This document shows positions 10,859 to 21,916 of a DNA stretch of 64,000 bases, piece after piece. The stretch comes from Orobanche coerulescens (lineage: Eukaryota; Streptophyta; Magnoliopsida; Lamiales; Orobanchaceae). The translations under genes were made by a program, and so were the position numbers. The DNA lies in NCBI GenBank assembly GCA_033398695.1, contig CM065802.1:78106096-78170095 (forward strand). Direction: 5' to 3'. Position 1 is the first letter of the stretch; the number at the start of each line of letters is the position of its first letter. Under the pieces are notes generated by a model. It had not been told where the DNA came from, did not search any database, and saw only the letters and a list, made by a program, of their open reading frames with translations.

Positions 10859-11010
10859 TGTTCCAGTTGAGCAGAATATTCAGCAACTTTCTGTTTGCAC
10901 TGATTTGCAGATGTTGTTACTTCTTCGCTTAAGAAGAGATCAGCAGCTTTTTCATAGTAAACAATAGCCTGCTCCACGTTTGGTTCTTGCTCATACAATT
11001 CTGCTATTTC
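10859..11010 (-). CDS. ASNAP: alpha-SNAP-like exon (fifth in the usual order)
   Basis: Follows the acceptor TTGTAG and encodes [20 protein letters not shown] through [17 protein letters not shown]. It ends two bases into the next Gln codon before the donor GTTAAG. Confidence 0.9.
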
Positions 11011-12346
11011 CTACAAAGTAAAAATCTCTAGTTAATGTTTTTTCAACTAAATTAAAGTAACAATGATAATGTCCAGTTTCCCAGGTTTCACCAAAACAAT
11101 AAATTCAATGCCATGATGACATTAACCATAAGAACGGCATGGAATTAGTTTTTAATGTTATCGAAAAGATAAGGACCAAACCTTTAACAACTACTCCCTC
11201 TGTACCGCCTGCTCGATAGAGCAGTATATTTGGTGTATTTTAGGTAATGATTGGTGTAAGTAATGATGATAGATGTGTGGTTGAGATTAAAAAGCAAAAA
11301 GTATTGATCTCGAGTTTGTGGTAAAAATTAAAAAGTAAAAACTGGTTGTTGATTTGATTGTAAAAAGGTGATAAATGTAAAGTTACTAAAGGGACGGAAA
11401 AAAAGGTGATGTGAATCAAGAAGCAGTCAGTCAGACGGAAGAAGAACTATACACTCTCGTGGGACCAATAACAAGATCACGAGAGTTGGAACTTTCATAC
11501 ACGATACACCTTCGTATTTTTGTCATAACTTTCACGTCTGATATCCTATTGAGATGATTCAGGTGGATTTGGAAAGCTAAGAGGCAGTACTACAATCATC
11601 TAGACAACAAGGTCAAAATTGGAAGTTTAGGAGCCCTTATGCCACTAGAACGACAACATCATATTTTTTTAACTTTGATTTCTTATTTTCAAAACTTAAG
11701 TGCTGGTCTTTGATTTTTTTTCCCCTAAAAATGTGTTGACTCCTTAACTTATGAGTTGATTAGTCACTGATCAGATTTTAGGAGCTTTGAATGTTGAATT
11801 TTATAATTTCTTAGTCTTCATACGTTTTATTTTATATTTTTATATTGTAATAGTTTTAGGAATTTTGGAGATAAATAGCCCTCATTTTCATTTGTAAAAA
11901 CTAAAAACACCTTGAAATTTATCAAAATTGTGAGTGTTTGTGTTAACAAACTTTCTTCTTATTTTGTTGAGTGTCTCCAAAAGATAAATCGTGATTTCAA
12001 TTCACTTATCGAGGTGTTAGAAACCACGTGGCGTGAATGAATCACACACCTTTCTTACGGCGCGTCACGTAGAGGGCTTGAACTAAAACAACCATTTACT
12101 TAATATTGGAACGATCTTGAGAACTAAAATCATACTAGCGATAGCGATTACCACAGCACGTCGTGTGGGGGTCGCATCAGTTGGCTTCAGAGCTCGGTTT
12201 TTCCGTTACTAAGTGGTATCATCTATTTTCCTTCATTTTCATAATCTTCTTATCTTACCATCCTATCAGTTCTTTCTATCTTCTAAATCTTCCGTCTTCT
12301 TAATATATAAAAAAAAATAGCGACGATCGGTTCTACCATCACAGTG

Positions 12347-12350
<4 letters not shown>
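11011..12350. other. Spacer upstream of the alpha-SNAP block; possible Stowaway-like MITE
   Basis: No exon 4 or earlier alpha-SNAP exon was recognised. At 11192-11406 the left edge reads TACTCCCTCTGTACC and the right edge GGGACGGAAAAAA, resembling Stowaway MITE ends, but the inverted repeat is weak. The rest shows nothing I can name. Confidence 0.35.
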
Positions 12351-12411
<61 letters not shown>

Positions 12412-12412
12412 G
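12351..12412. repeat. Compound (TA)n(GA)n microsatellite
   Basis: About 18 TA units run straight into about 13 GA units. Confidence 0.95.
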
Positions 12413-12602
12413 ATCAAATGAGAATGGTTCTTATCATGTGAATTGCGAATATGCATGAGTTTGTACTAATTATGCATGAAATATATACATTTCGTGCATC
12501 AAAATTGCAATGCATTAAAATATAAATTATATGCATCAAAATATCGATGCATTAAAATATTGCATTATATGCATCAAATTTTTGTGAGAATAAATCTAGG
12601 CC

Positions 12603-12756
12603 ATCCATTTATCGAGATCTATGAATGAAATTCATTCTTATTTCTTAACTTAAATTGCATTCTCACATGATATGATATATATATCATATCATGTGAGAAT
12701 GCAATTTAAGTTAAGAAATAAGAATGAATTTCATTCATAGATCTCGATAAATGGAT
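12603..12756. repeat. 154-bp perfect palindrome
   Basis: Two 77-bp arms with no spacer meet between 12679 and 12680, and every base pair from 12603:12756 inward matches. The centre is GATATATATATC. More TA-rich runs follow (12759-12800). It could extrude as a cruciform or be the hairpin core of a foldback element. The preceding 12413-12602 is full of ATGCATCAAAATAT-like words and may belong to the same element. Not coding. Confidence 0.92.
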
Positions 12757-12857
12757 ATGGATATATATATATATATATGATATATATATATATATATAAT
12801 ATTTGATATAAATCATCAAGTGTAAGCCAAGGGAATTATAATCCTTAGCATATGAAT

Positions 12858-13495
12858 TAATTAGAGTCTTCATCTCAGCTGCTAACATATGAATTAATTC
12901 ATTCCAAGTCTTGTGACTAATGAAAATGAGTTTCATTACTTTGAATTCTTCGGATATGCTCCTTAACAATCGGATCAAACTCTCCTAACATCTCAATTAT
13001 GCCCAAAAAATTCCCGTTGTTTTCTTCTCCAATACTCTCACTATCACCATGTAAGGCTAAATTCCTTTAGCAAGAATTTTAACAGCAGAAATTATTCTAA
13101 ACAATACATGTCGCCAATATATTTTCTCTCGATCAATTTGTTTTTGCAGCTCTTTATCAATAGCTTTCTTCATATGCAGTCTTCTTTCCAACTTAATCCA
13201 TCTGCTCATGCATTCAAAGTGTCCACAACTAACCTCATGGTCTTTAAGTTTCTAAGAGAGATTTCTCAAATTTTCACACCCCGCTGAAGTTAGCGGGGTG
13301 GTCTTCGTGTGTAGTTGGAAAAGTTTGCACCAAAAACAATATACCTTGTCAAAAAATATTGAATAAACAAGCCAACTTCTATCTTGTTTGTCCCCATTTT
13401 TCATCCGCTCAGTGTAATACACAGGTGAGAAGCTTCTACCATGAACATCATTGGGTAAAGAATCAATATCAACCTTTTCTCTTACATGCCCTTTT
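12858..13495 (-). mobile_element. hAT transposase fragment (copy B), zinc finger and central part
   Basis: Reading down from 13495 gives KGHVREKVDIDSLPNDVHGR, RSWLVYSIFFDKVYCFWC, then a linker up to [17 protein letters not shown]. This is the TTF-type zinc-finger region and start of the core of a hAT transposase. The coding sequence continues on the far side of copia 1 (20322-20440), showing that the copia inserted inside it. It stops at 12858, where sequence unrelated to hAT begins. Positions 12858-13105 duplicate 3733-3980 with two visible differences. Confidence 0.82.
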
Positions 13496-13537
13496 TGTTG
13501 AGTAATTTTGAAAACGATTACTTTAAAAAATAACAGA

Positions 13538-13570
<33 letters not shown>

Positions 13571-14564
13571 AGCCCTGCAGAAAAATTTGTTAGCAAAACG
13601 AAATCCGCCGATCACGTATATGAAAATGGAAGATTCGCTGTTGAGTCCAGATAATCTGTCTCCTTAAAGCAAATTCGTCCTCACCACCGTGTATGACGTC
13701 TGCCTCCTAGGATAAAACAACAACTCGATGTAATGAATCTGTGATCCGCTGCACCCTCAACGAACTAGAACAAAATCTGTCTACTATCACCGACCGAAGA
13801 AGAAAAAAAAAACGAAGAAGAAAATTATCTGACTGTGAGGCTTTGGAAATTTCGTACGTTTTTGGTGTGTAAAAACGAGCCCCCTCAATCCGGGTATTTA
13901 TAGGTGAAGGCTGTAGGAGGTTGTGTGCTGGAGGAACTCTATACCGACCGAAATTGGTATCTGGAGGAACTCTAAATCGATCAGGATTAGTATCTCAATA
14001 CTTATCCAGATATGTTTAATTCGATTTTATCCGGATCCGAAAAATTCGGAATTTATTAATTGAGGTATTTTCGGTAAAATAAAATTTTACCGAATAAAAT
14101 TTGCAGTAAAAAGATAACTTCGAGATGCCGAGACATTTCGCCCAAATCGCCCTTCGACCGAGACCAACCCGAACCGAACCGAGCCGGACGGACGGTGGCG
14201 GCAGCGGCGCGCGCGCGTGTGTGTGTGTGTGTGCGAGGGGCGCCTAGTCACACATCCACACATGTCTCACTTTTTGAACATGCCTTTGTCCACATCTCCT
14301 TATATACTCACAATTTCTCCCTTCTTTTTCCAATGTGGGATAGCATCCCAAACCCATTTGTAAAGGGTTCACTTTGGAACATTATATCTCATTCATATCT
14401 CAATCATTTTGAGTGTTCTTACATGTTTTGGAAACCTCGTACGGAGTACTACGTATTCCAACTAAGTCCCGACTTTAACTCGTAGTCGAGCCAACTCAAA
14501 ATTTCCTCTCAAATGGGTTGTTCAAAACATCCCATTTCCTCCATTTTATCTAATATTTCCAACA
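13496..14564 (-). repeat. copia 1 3' LTR
   Basis: Starts TGTTGAGTAA and ends TTTCCAACA on the plus strand. It includes a TA run and a (GT)n stretch near 14216-14232, and matches 19235-20321 along its length. Confidence 0.93.
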
Positions 14565-15168
14565 ATCCCCCACATGAATGAGATTGATGGTCCAGCAGCA
14601 CACGTCAGACACGGAGTTGACTTGGTGATAGTTACTACGGTTAGGCATTGCATAGGATAGGTAGAGTATGCTCCTTGAACCTTCCCTCGAAAAGATATAT
14701 TCTCCTTACTGGCTAGACAGTGTGACTAGATGCCTTTGAACTGTCCGACCGCTTGTGTAAGTGATTGTATATCCTTCACAAGTGCCCTTCCTGATTTGTT
14801 CTGTTCTCATTATTGTGCCCATTTTGGCCGTGGACACCGTCCTGGTTCTGCGAGAGTTTCTAAAGAATTATGCCTTGGCAATTCTCCTTTGAAGCGGCCC
14901 CTCTTCTCTCTAACATAGGTGATTCTCTTTAAGTGTTTTGAGTAAACCCATATTTTACTCCACCCTACTATACGTTGTCGACTTAAGAATCATTAAAAGC
15001 ATAAGCTTAACCTCTCCCTACGGTATCACTGTTTTCATCCTAGGAATGGTCGGTTCGGGGTAACCCCCACAGTGATTGTGCCCAGTTTTATGGATTGGTT
15101 GTCCCATTGAACCTAGATCTTGGGATCTCCAGTCAGCTTAGGTTGGGTATCCTCCATAAAACCATTAG
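14565..15168 (-). other. copia 1 3' untranslated region with polypurine tract
   Basis: Non-coding internal DNA between the RNase H stop and the 3' LTR. The polypurine tract (minus strand, 14576-14565) directly precedes the LTR. Confidence 0.75.
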
Positions 15169-17267
15169 TCAAGGTAATAGACCCATTCCTCTTGATGATT
15201 TATCAACAAGGTCTCTTGATAACCCTTTGGTTAGCGGATCCGTAATGTTATCCTTTGATGACAAATAATCAATAGTGATAACTCGTGTTGATATCAATTG
15301 TCTAATGGTATTATGTCTCCTCCTTATGTGACGAGACTTACCATTGTACATTACGTTATGTGCCCTGCCAATCGCAGATTGACTATCGCAATGAATACAT
15401 ATTGCGGTCACAGACTTTGTCCATCTTGCAATATCTTCTAGAAATGGTGTAGCCATTCTCCCTCTTCTACACATTTATCTAAGGCTATAAACTCGGATTC
15501 CATTGTTGACCGAGATATAAGTGTCTGTTTTGAAGATTTCCATACCACTGCTGCACCGGCTAGTGTGAATACATATCTGCTTGTAGACTTTGAGTCTTTG
15601 ATATCAGATATCCAATTTGCATCACTATATCCTTCAAGTACTGTTGGATATTTGGTATAGTGCAGCCCATACTCACGAGTACCCCTTAAGTATCTTAGTA
15701 CCTTTATGATCGCCTTCCAGTGATCCTTTCCGGGGTTGCTCGTGTATCTACTTAGTTTACTAACTGAGTAGGCTATATCTGGTCTTGTACAGCACATCAA
15801 GTACATCAGACTTCCTATTATGCGTGAGTACTCAAGTTGAGATACTCCTTCACCCTTATTCTTGGATAGTCTCAACGTCATATCCACCGGGCTTTTGGTT
15901 GTGCCAGAGTCATCTTTATTAAATCTTTCAAGGATTTTGTCCACATAGTGGGCTTGACTCAGCATAAGGCCTTCCGACGTTCGTGTAATCTTAATCCCTA
16001 AAACTACATCTGCGAGTCCCATATCCTTCATATCAAATCTTGACCTCAGCATGTCTTTGGTTGATTTGATTATTCTTTCATTACTGCCAGTAATGAGCAA
16101 GTCATCTACATATAGACACAAAATGACATAGCCATCTTCTGTGTCTTTCACATATACACATTTGTCGGATTCATTAATTTTGAAGCCACCGCTTATGATC
16201 AAATTCTTCATGCCACTGTTTTGGTGCCTGCTTCAATCCGTACAAAGATTTTACCAGCTTGCAGACTTTCCTTTCTTGTCCAGGAGCAGAGAACCCCTCG
16301 GGTTGTTCCATGTAGATTTCCTCTTCTAAGTCTCCATTAAGAAAGGCAGTCTTAACATCCATTTGATGAACTTCTAAGCCTCGTAATGCTGCGATGGCAA
16401 GTATCATTCTGATGGAAGTTATTCTTGTCACATGAGAGTAAGTATCAAAATAGTCTAGGCCTTCACGTTGGTTATATCCCTTCGCTACGAACCTAGCCTT
16501 ATATTTATCAACTGCTCCATCTTTCAATTTCTTCTTGAAAATCCACTTATTTACTAATGGTTTACACTTAGGAGGTAATTCCACTAGTTCCCAAGTATGA
16601 TTCTGTAATATAGAATCAATCTCTTCTTTGATAGCCTCCTTTCATAGAGGTCCATACGTCGAGCTTACAGCTTCTTTGTAAGTCTAAGGAGCCTTTTCGA
16701 GCAAGTAGGTGATGAAATCTGGTCCATAAGATTTCTCCGTCCTTTGTCGCTTGCTCCTTCTAGGTTCGTCCTCATTATCCATTATTTGGTCTTCATTATC
16801 TTCATCCATTAGTTCAGAAGTCTGTTCGGATGAGATAAGAGGCTCACTTGCAGTCTTACAAGGAAAGATATTCTCAAAGAATGACGCATTCCTTGATTCC
16901 ATAATCGTATTCTTGTGAATCTCAGGCACTTTGGATTCATGCACAAGAAATCGGTAAGCATTGCTGTTGTGTGCATATCCAATGAAAATGCAGTCAACCG
17001 TTTTTGGGCCTATTTTAACTTTCTTAGGAGTAGGTATCAGCACCTTTGCTAGACACCCCCACACTTTCATGTAATTGTAGGAAGGATTGACTCCTTTCCA
17101 CAATTCATAAGGAGTTTTGTCCCCGTTCTTACGGCATATCTTGTTTAAGAGATAATTCGCCGTTAAGATGGATTATCCCCACATATTTGCGGCAGACCTG
17201 AATTTAGTAATATCGCATTCATCATCTCTTTCAGAGTGCGATTCTTACGTTCCGCCACGCCATTTAA
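15169..17267 (-). pseudogene. copia 1 integrase C-terminus, reverse transcriptase and RNase H, interrupted
   Basis: Continues the polyprotein below the 17268 stop in pieces: 17103-16684 (integrase end and linker, FIGYAHNSNAYRFLVHES), 16584-16174 (RT fingers, [20 protein letters not shown]), 16211-15438 (RT palm with [12 protein letters not shown], then RNase H with YSDANWISD) and 15474-15169 (RNase H end, NDPLTKGLS-like ITDPLTKGLS). Stops near 16682 and 16640 and a shift near 16200 interrupt it. The catalytic residues are still recognisable. Confidence 0.88.
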
Positions 17268-19169
17268 CTATGGTGCATATGGGGCAGTGACTTCATGAAT
17301 AATCCTATGTTGCGAGCAAAATTCGCCAAATGGTTCCACATATTCACCTCCGCGGTCACTTCTCAAGATTTTTATCTTAGCATTCAATTGATTCTCAACT
17401 TCCGTTTTATAGAGAACGAATTTCTCTATGGCTTCATCTTTGCTTTTAAGCAAGTATACATAGCAATATTTAGTACAATCATCCACGAAAGTAATAAAAT
17501 ATTTGTCTCCACCTCTAGTTTGAACAAACTTCAAATCACATAGGTCGCTATGTATTAATTCTAAAGGTTTGGTGTTTCTTTCCACTTGTCGGAATGGAGA
17601 TCGAGTTAATTTTGCCTCTATACAAGTTTCACACTTGTGGTTTAAATCAATTTTAAACTTTGGTATGTGATCTAATGCAATAGGTCTACGCATTGCATTA
17701 AAATTAACATGTCCTAATCTAGCATGCCATAAATTAGGATACTCAAGCAAGTAAGCAGAAGAATTCTTCATTTCATTATTTTTGATAGTCATTACATTGA
17801 GCTTAACTAGCCCATCACATTCATATCCCTTGCCTATAAACATACCATTTTTTGACAAAATAACTTTATCGGACTCGAAAACTGTTCTAAAGCCATGCTT
17901 CATCAACAAGGTACCAGAAATAAGGTTCCTTCGAATATCAGGCACATATAACACACGTTTAAGAGTCACTTCCTTTCCAGACGTCATCTTTAAGATCACC
18001 GTGCCTTCGCCCAAGATAGTTGAGGTTGCAGGGTTTCCCATATACAGTATATCACCGGCATCAGTTTCTATCAATGAGGAGAACATTGATTTGTTGGCAC
18101 ATATATGCCTAGTTGCTCCAGTGTCAATCCACCACGCTTTGGTATTTGAGCCAACTAAGTTCACTTCGGAGATCATAGCACATAAGTCAAGATTTTCCAC
18201 TTGCTCGGTAATCAGATGTGCTGCATTACCTTCCTTTTTCTTTGGTTTCTTTGGCAGCCTGCAGTCAGCCGCCCTATGACCCATCTTTTCGCAGTTGTAG
18301 CATTTACCAAGGAATTTTTTCTTCCTTTTCCCAATTCCTCCTTTAGGTCCCAGCTTGGTTCCCTTTCCATTGTTGCCTTTCTTGGATGTCTGTCCAGTTT
18401 CCACAACATTGGATTTTGCTACAACAGCATTTACCTTGTTTTCTGATCCTCGGTTATCTTTTTCTATGCGAAGTCTAACGATCAGATCTTCCATGCTCAT
18501 CTCCTTGCGCTTGTGCTTGAGATAATTCTTGAAGTCTTTCCAAGTCGGGGGCAGTTTTTCGATCACAGCAGCCACTTGGAAGGATTCGCTAATGACCATT
18601 CCTTCAGCATGGATTTCGTGAATGATCACTTGTAGCTCTTGTACCTGACTAACTACTGTCTTGGAGTCGATCATCTTGTAATCGAGAAATCGTCCAACAA
18701 TCCACTTCTTGGCACCGGCGTCCTCGATCTTGTACTTATGGTCTAGTGAGTCCCATAACACCTTAGCTGATTTAGCACTGCTGTACACGTTGTACAAAGA
18801 ATCGGCAAGGCCATTCATCACATAGTTCCGACACAGATAGTCGGAAGTTTTCCAAACGTCAATAGCCATCAGAATTTGTTGGTCACTGTGTTCGTCATAT
18901 TTTGGCGCATCCTCCTTGACGAATCGAGACAAGCCTAGAGTGGTCAGATAGAACATCATCTTCTGCTGCCATCTCTTTAAATTCTGCCCGTTGAATTTCT
19001 CTGGTTTGTCCGCATGGTTGACCGGAACCGAAACCGAATTAGTAATCGGAATCGAAGCTGTACCCGATCCAGTTATCAAAGGCGCACCTCCAGTTGCTGA
19101 ACCCGAGCTGATTTTCTGAGGCGCACCTCCAGAAACGTCCATAGACAGTGTTTGGTTTTGAGAATCCAT
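17268..19169 (-). CDS. copia 1 gag, protease and start of integrase
   Basis: An open frame of 633 codons starting at 19169 ([15 protein letters not shown]). Order: UBN2-type gag ([18 protein letters not shown]), CCHC knuckle ([14 protein letters not shown]), aspartic protease ([12 protein letters not shown]), GAG-pre-integrase ([30 protein letters not shown]) and the integrase core with [21 protein letters not shown] and [13 protein letters not shown] stop ends it at 17268, where related proteins have Gln before NGVAERKN. The frame continues beyond it, so this is one polyprotein gene broken by a nonsense mutation. Confidence 0.9.
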   Translation of the reverse strand: MDSQNQTLSMDVSGGAPQKISSGSATGGAPLITGSGTASIPITNSVSVPVNHADKPEKFNGQNLKRWQQKMMFYLTTLGLSRFVKEDAPKYDEHSDQQILMAIDVWKTSDYLCRNYVMNGLADSLYNVYSSAKSAKVLWDSLDHKYKIEDAGAKKWIVGRFLDYKMIDSKTVVSQVQELQVIIHEIHAEGMVISESFQVAAVIEKLPPTWKDFKNYLKHKRKEMSMEDLIVRLRIEKDNRGSENKVNAVVAKSNVVETGQTSKKGNNGKGTKLGPKGGIGKRKKKFLGKCYNCEKMGHRAADCRLPKKPKKKEGNAAHLITEQVENLDLCAMISEVNLVGSNTKAWWIDTGATRHICANKSMFSSLIETDAGDILYMGNPATSTILGEGTVILKMTSGKEVTLKRVLYVPDIRRNLISGTLLMKHGFRTVFESDKVILSKNGMFIGKGYECDGLVKLNVMTIKNNEMKNSSAYLLEYPNLWHARLGHVNFNAMRRPIALDHIPKFKIDLNHKCETCIEAKLTRSPFRQVERNTKPLELIHSDLCDLKFVQTRGGDKYFITFVDDCTKYCYVYLLKSKDEAIEKFVLYKTEVENQLNAKIKILRSDRGGEYVEPFGEFCSQHRIIHEVTAPYAP

Positions 19170-19234
19170 ATTGCTTAACTTTTCGAAAGTAGATCTGTTT
19201 TAATCAAGTAAACAAAAAAAAATTGCTTTAAGAT

Positions 19235-19273
19235 TGTTGAGTAATTTTGAAAACGATTACTTGAAAAATAACA

Positions 19274-19331
<58 letters not shown>

Positions 19332-20321
19332 AGCCCTGCAGAAAAATTTGTTAGCAAAACGAAATCCGCCGACCACGTATATGAAAATGGAAGATTCGCT
19401 GTTGAGTCCAGATAATCTGTCTCCTTAAAGCAAATTCGTCCTCACCACGGTGTATGACGTCTGCCTCCCAGGATAATACAACAGCTCGATATAATGAATC
19501 TGTGATCCGCTGCACCCTCAACGAACTAGAACAAAATCTGTCTACTATCACCGACCGAAGAAGAAAAAAAACGAAGAAGAAAATTATCTGACTGTGAGGC
19601 TATGGAAATTTCGTACGTTTTTGGTGTGTAAAAACGAGCCCCCTCAAGCCGGGTATTTATAGGTGAAGTCTGGAGGAGGTTGTGTGCTGGAGGAACTCTA
19701 TACCGACCGAAATTGGTATCTGGAGGAACTCTAAATCGATTAGGATTAGTATCTCAATACTTATCCAGATCTATTTAATTCGATTTTATCCGGATCCGAA
19801 AAATTCGGAATTTATTAATTGAGGTATTTTCTGTAAAATAAAATTTTACCGAATAAAATTTGCAGTAAAAAGATAACTTCGAGATGCCAAGACATTTCGC
19901 CCAAATCGCCCTTCGACCGAGACCAACCCGAACCGAACCGAGTCGGACGGACGGTGGCGGCGGCGGCGCGCGCGTGTGTGTGTGTGTGTGCGAGGGGCGC
20001 CCAGTCACACATCCACACATGTCTCACTTTTTGAACATGCCTTTGTCCACATCTCCTTATATACTCACAATTTCTCCCTTCTTTTTCCAATGTGGGATAG
20101 CATCCCAAACCCATTTCTAAAGGGTTCACTTTGGAACATTATATCTCATTCATACCTCAATCATTTTGAGTGTTCTTACATATTTTGGAAACCTCGTACG
20201 GAGTACTACGTATTCCATCTAAGTCCCGACTTTAACTCGTAGTCGAGCCAACTCAAAATTTCCTCTCAAATGGGCTGTTCAAAACATCCCATTTCCTCCA
20301 TTTTATCTAATATTTCCAACA
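19235..20321 (-). repeat. copia 1 5' LTR
   Basis: Same ends as 13496-14564 with a longer TA run (19274-19325). It is the 5' LTR because gag lies directly below it on the minus strand. Confidence 0.93.
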
Positions 20322-20440
20322 CTTTCTTCACTAACAAGTCTCCTAACTTAATTTCAATAAGTCCAATTTCCTGGATCAAAAATATTACGAGGTAGATGCT
20401 TCACATTCTCATTTATATCTACAACAACTTCATTGATATT
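20322..20440 (-). mobile_element. hAT transposase fragment (copy B) between two copia elements
   Basis: The minus-strand reading includes NINEVVVDINENVKHLPRN then IFDPGNWTY, a typical stretch just before the TTF zinc finger. It continues into 13495 across copia 1. Only 119 bp, but it shows that both copias hit the same hAT gene. Confidence 0.8.
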
Positions 20441-21916
20441 TGTTAGGGTTGTATACTGCAAAGCATACTTTATGTTTGTATTACCATATTTCTCTGTAAC
20501 TACCTATGAGAATATTAATTACATTTAATCACATGTTTTGCATATTTATTCACGTTATATATGGTTATGCAAATGTATTGTCTATTTATTTTATATTGTA
20601 GATAATGTGGTGTGTTGGTGTCACACGAAGATCACATTATCAGTGCCTTATAAAATAATATAATAGTTCACAACTTATACAATTACTAGACAAATTATAT
20701 GAAAGGTTGAAATGTATACTTGAGATTAGTTAGTCTTGACTATTAGCATGCATTAGCGTATTTGCATACGTTGAATTGCATCGCAGTGAGATGATGTCTT
20801 CTGTGCTGATTGTAAGAAAAACGTAAATCTCGGATAATTATTATTTCTTAATTCCAAGTATATAATATTTAATTGTATATTTATAATATTTATTGCTTTG
20901 ATTTACCATGGGTGAGAGTCAAAATGATTGACTCGATATGCTTTATATCTTGGGAAATAATATTATTTATATGACAATTAATATTATAATTATAAATCGT
21001 GTTCCGACTTATGCGGGTTGATGATGTCCCCTTGAGGAACTCGATAATGATTATTATATTAAATTATACACATGGATTTAATTTCGATGTAATAATAAGG
21101 TTCGAGTGGTACTACTCCTGGATAAGTAATTAATTAATTAAAACTGTCTGTAGCTTAAATTAATTAATGGACATTCGATATCTTAAACACGGGAAATAAT
21201 ATATTTATATAAGGAGCCCGATTTCGTAAATTGGGATTTGGGTTGGAAGTGCAATATTAATTATTTAGTGGATTGAATTGATATTAGAGAACTCAACCAT
21301 ACTAGGAAAGACTTAATATGGAAAGTTGGGTTGCACTAGGAGTTCTAACCGTAATCCTCCTTAAGATCCTAATCCTCCTTACCAAAGCCCATAAATAAGG
21401 ACATGGGGTTTCGGCCATAAGCTACATCATAACACAAGGGTTTCGATTTTTTCTTCCAAATGTTTTATTGTGGATCTTGAATTGTGTCTTTGATTCCACA
21501 ATTGAAATAACACTTTAATTCTTGCTATCAATTGGAATTACTTGAAGAAAAAGAAAAATCGAGAGTTGTGACATATATAGGTTCGGCAGATCCACTTCAA
21601 AGTCCAAGCAAAATTCGGTAGCTCGTTGCTCACACAACGTCCGGATTAAGGCGGGATCATACTCTAGAAGGTTTTAGGGAAGAGATCAAAAGTAACAACT
21701 TCAAAAGGTAAATATCCTATGATCTTTTGATCTAGATTAGGATATTGAATTTACCAACAAGATTTCTTAATAAATAATAAATAATATTTAAATTGCTTAT
21801 TAATCTTAGTAGTTAATTAATTAGCATGCCTACATAGGTTATGTGCTCGTGGATGCGTAAAATGCTTTATTCAAATGTTTTTCCAATTTCGCTTTCGCTG
21901 CGTTTTATTTCCAATA
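20441..21916 (+). repeat. copia 2 5' LTR
   Basis: 1,476 bp matching 29005-30434 throughout with many substitutions and small indels. Includes the region near 21390 around CCCATAAATAAGGACATGG that may hold the promoter. Confidence 0.9.

Larger units (their letters stand above)
4637..11010 (-). pseudogene. ASNAP: Orphan alpha-SNAP block: exons 5-8 only, introns invaded by a LINE and a TIR element
   Basis: Four minus-strand exons join in one frame of 147 residues: 11010-10859, 8758-8599, 5039-4992 and 4717-4637. They encode the middle and C-terminal TPR-like part of alpha-[60 protein letters not shown] and FTAAVKEFDSMTRL. All splice sites are canonical and no stop is present. Exons 1-4 are not found upstream to about 12.3 kb, and the last exon, which would encode the NSF-contacting C-terminus, is not found below 4637. 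A LINE occupies the intron between the second and third exons, and a 1.5-kb TIR element the intron between the first two. Its exon set does not overlap that of the 1291-209 gene, so it is either a truncated tandem copy or a displaced part of the same gene. I favour a pseudogene with preserved exons. Confidence 0.88.
13496..20321 (-). mobile_element. Ty1/copia LTR retrotransposon (copia 1), nearly complete, inside the hAT gene
   Basis: Two LTRs, 13496-14564 and 19235-20321, enclose a minus-strand gag-pol. They differ mainly in the length of an internal TA run and about two dozen substitutions seen by eye, so the insertion is fairly young. A polypurine tract (minus strand CATGTGGGGGAT) abuts the 3' LTR at 14565. 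Flanks are CTTTT and CTTTC, one mismatch from a 5-bp target duplication. The sequence beside the 5' LTR (19234 downward, minus strand ATCTTAAAGC) does not resemble the usual initiator-tRNA primer site. Several nonsense codons make it non-autonomous now. Confidence 0.93.

Noticed and set aside
12413..12602. Helitron-like end (ATCAAATGAGAATGG after the GA run)
   Set aside because: The resemblance to plant Helitron or MITE ends is weak, and I could not find a matching 3' hairpin with CTRR.
14195..14485. Frame with VCVCV runs
   Set aside because: Produced by a (GT)n stretch within the copia 1 LTR.
17782..18279. 165-codon plus-strand frame
   Set aside because: It is antisense to the copia 1 gag-protease gene.
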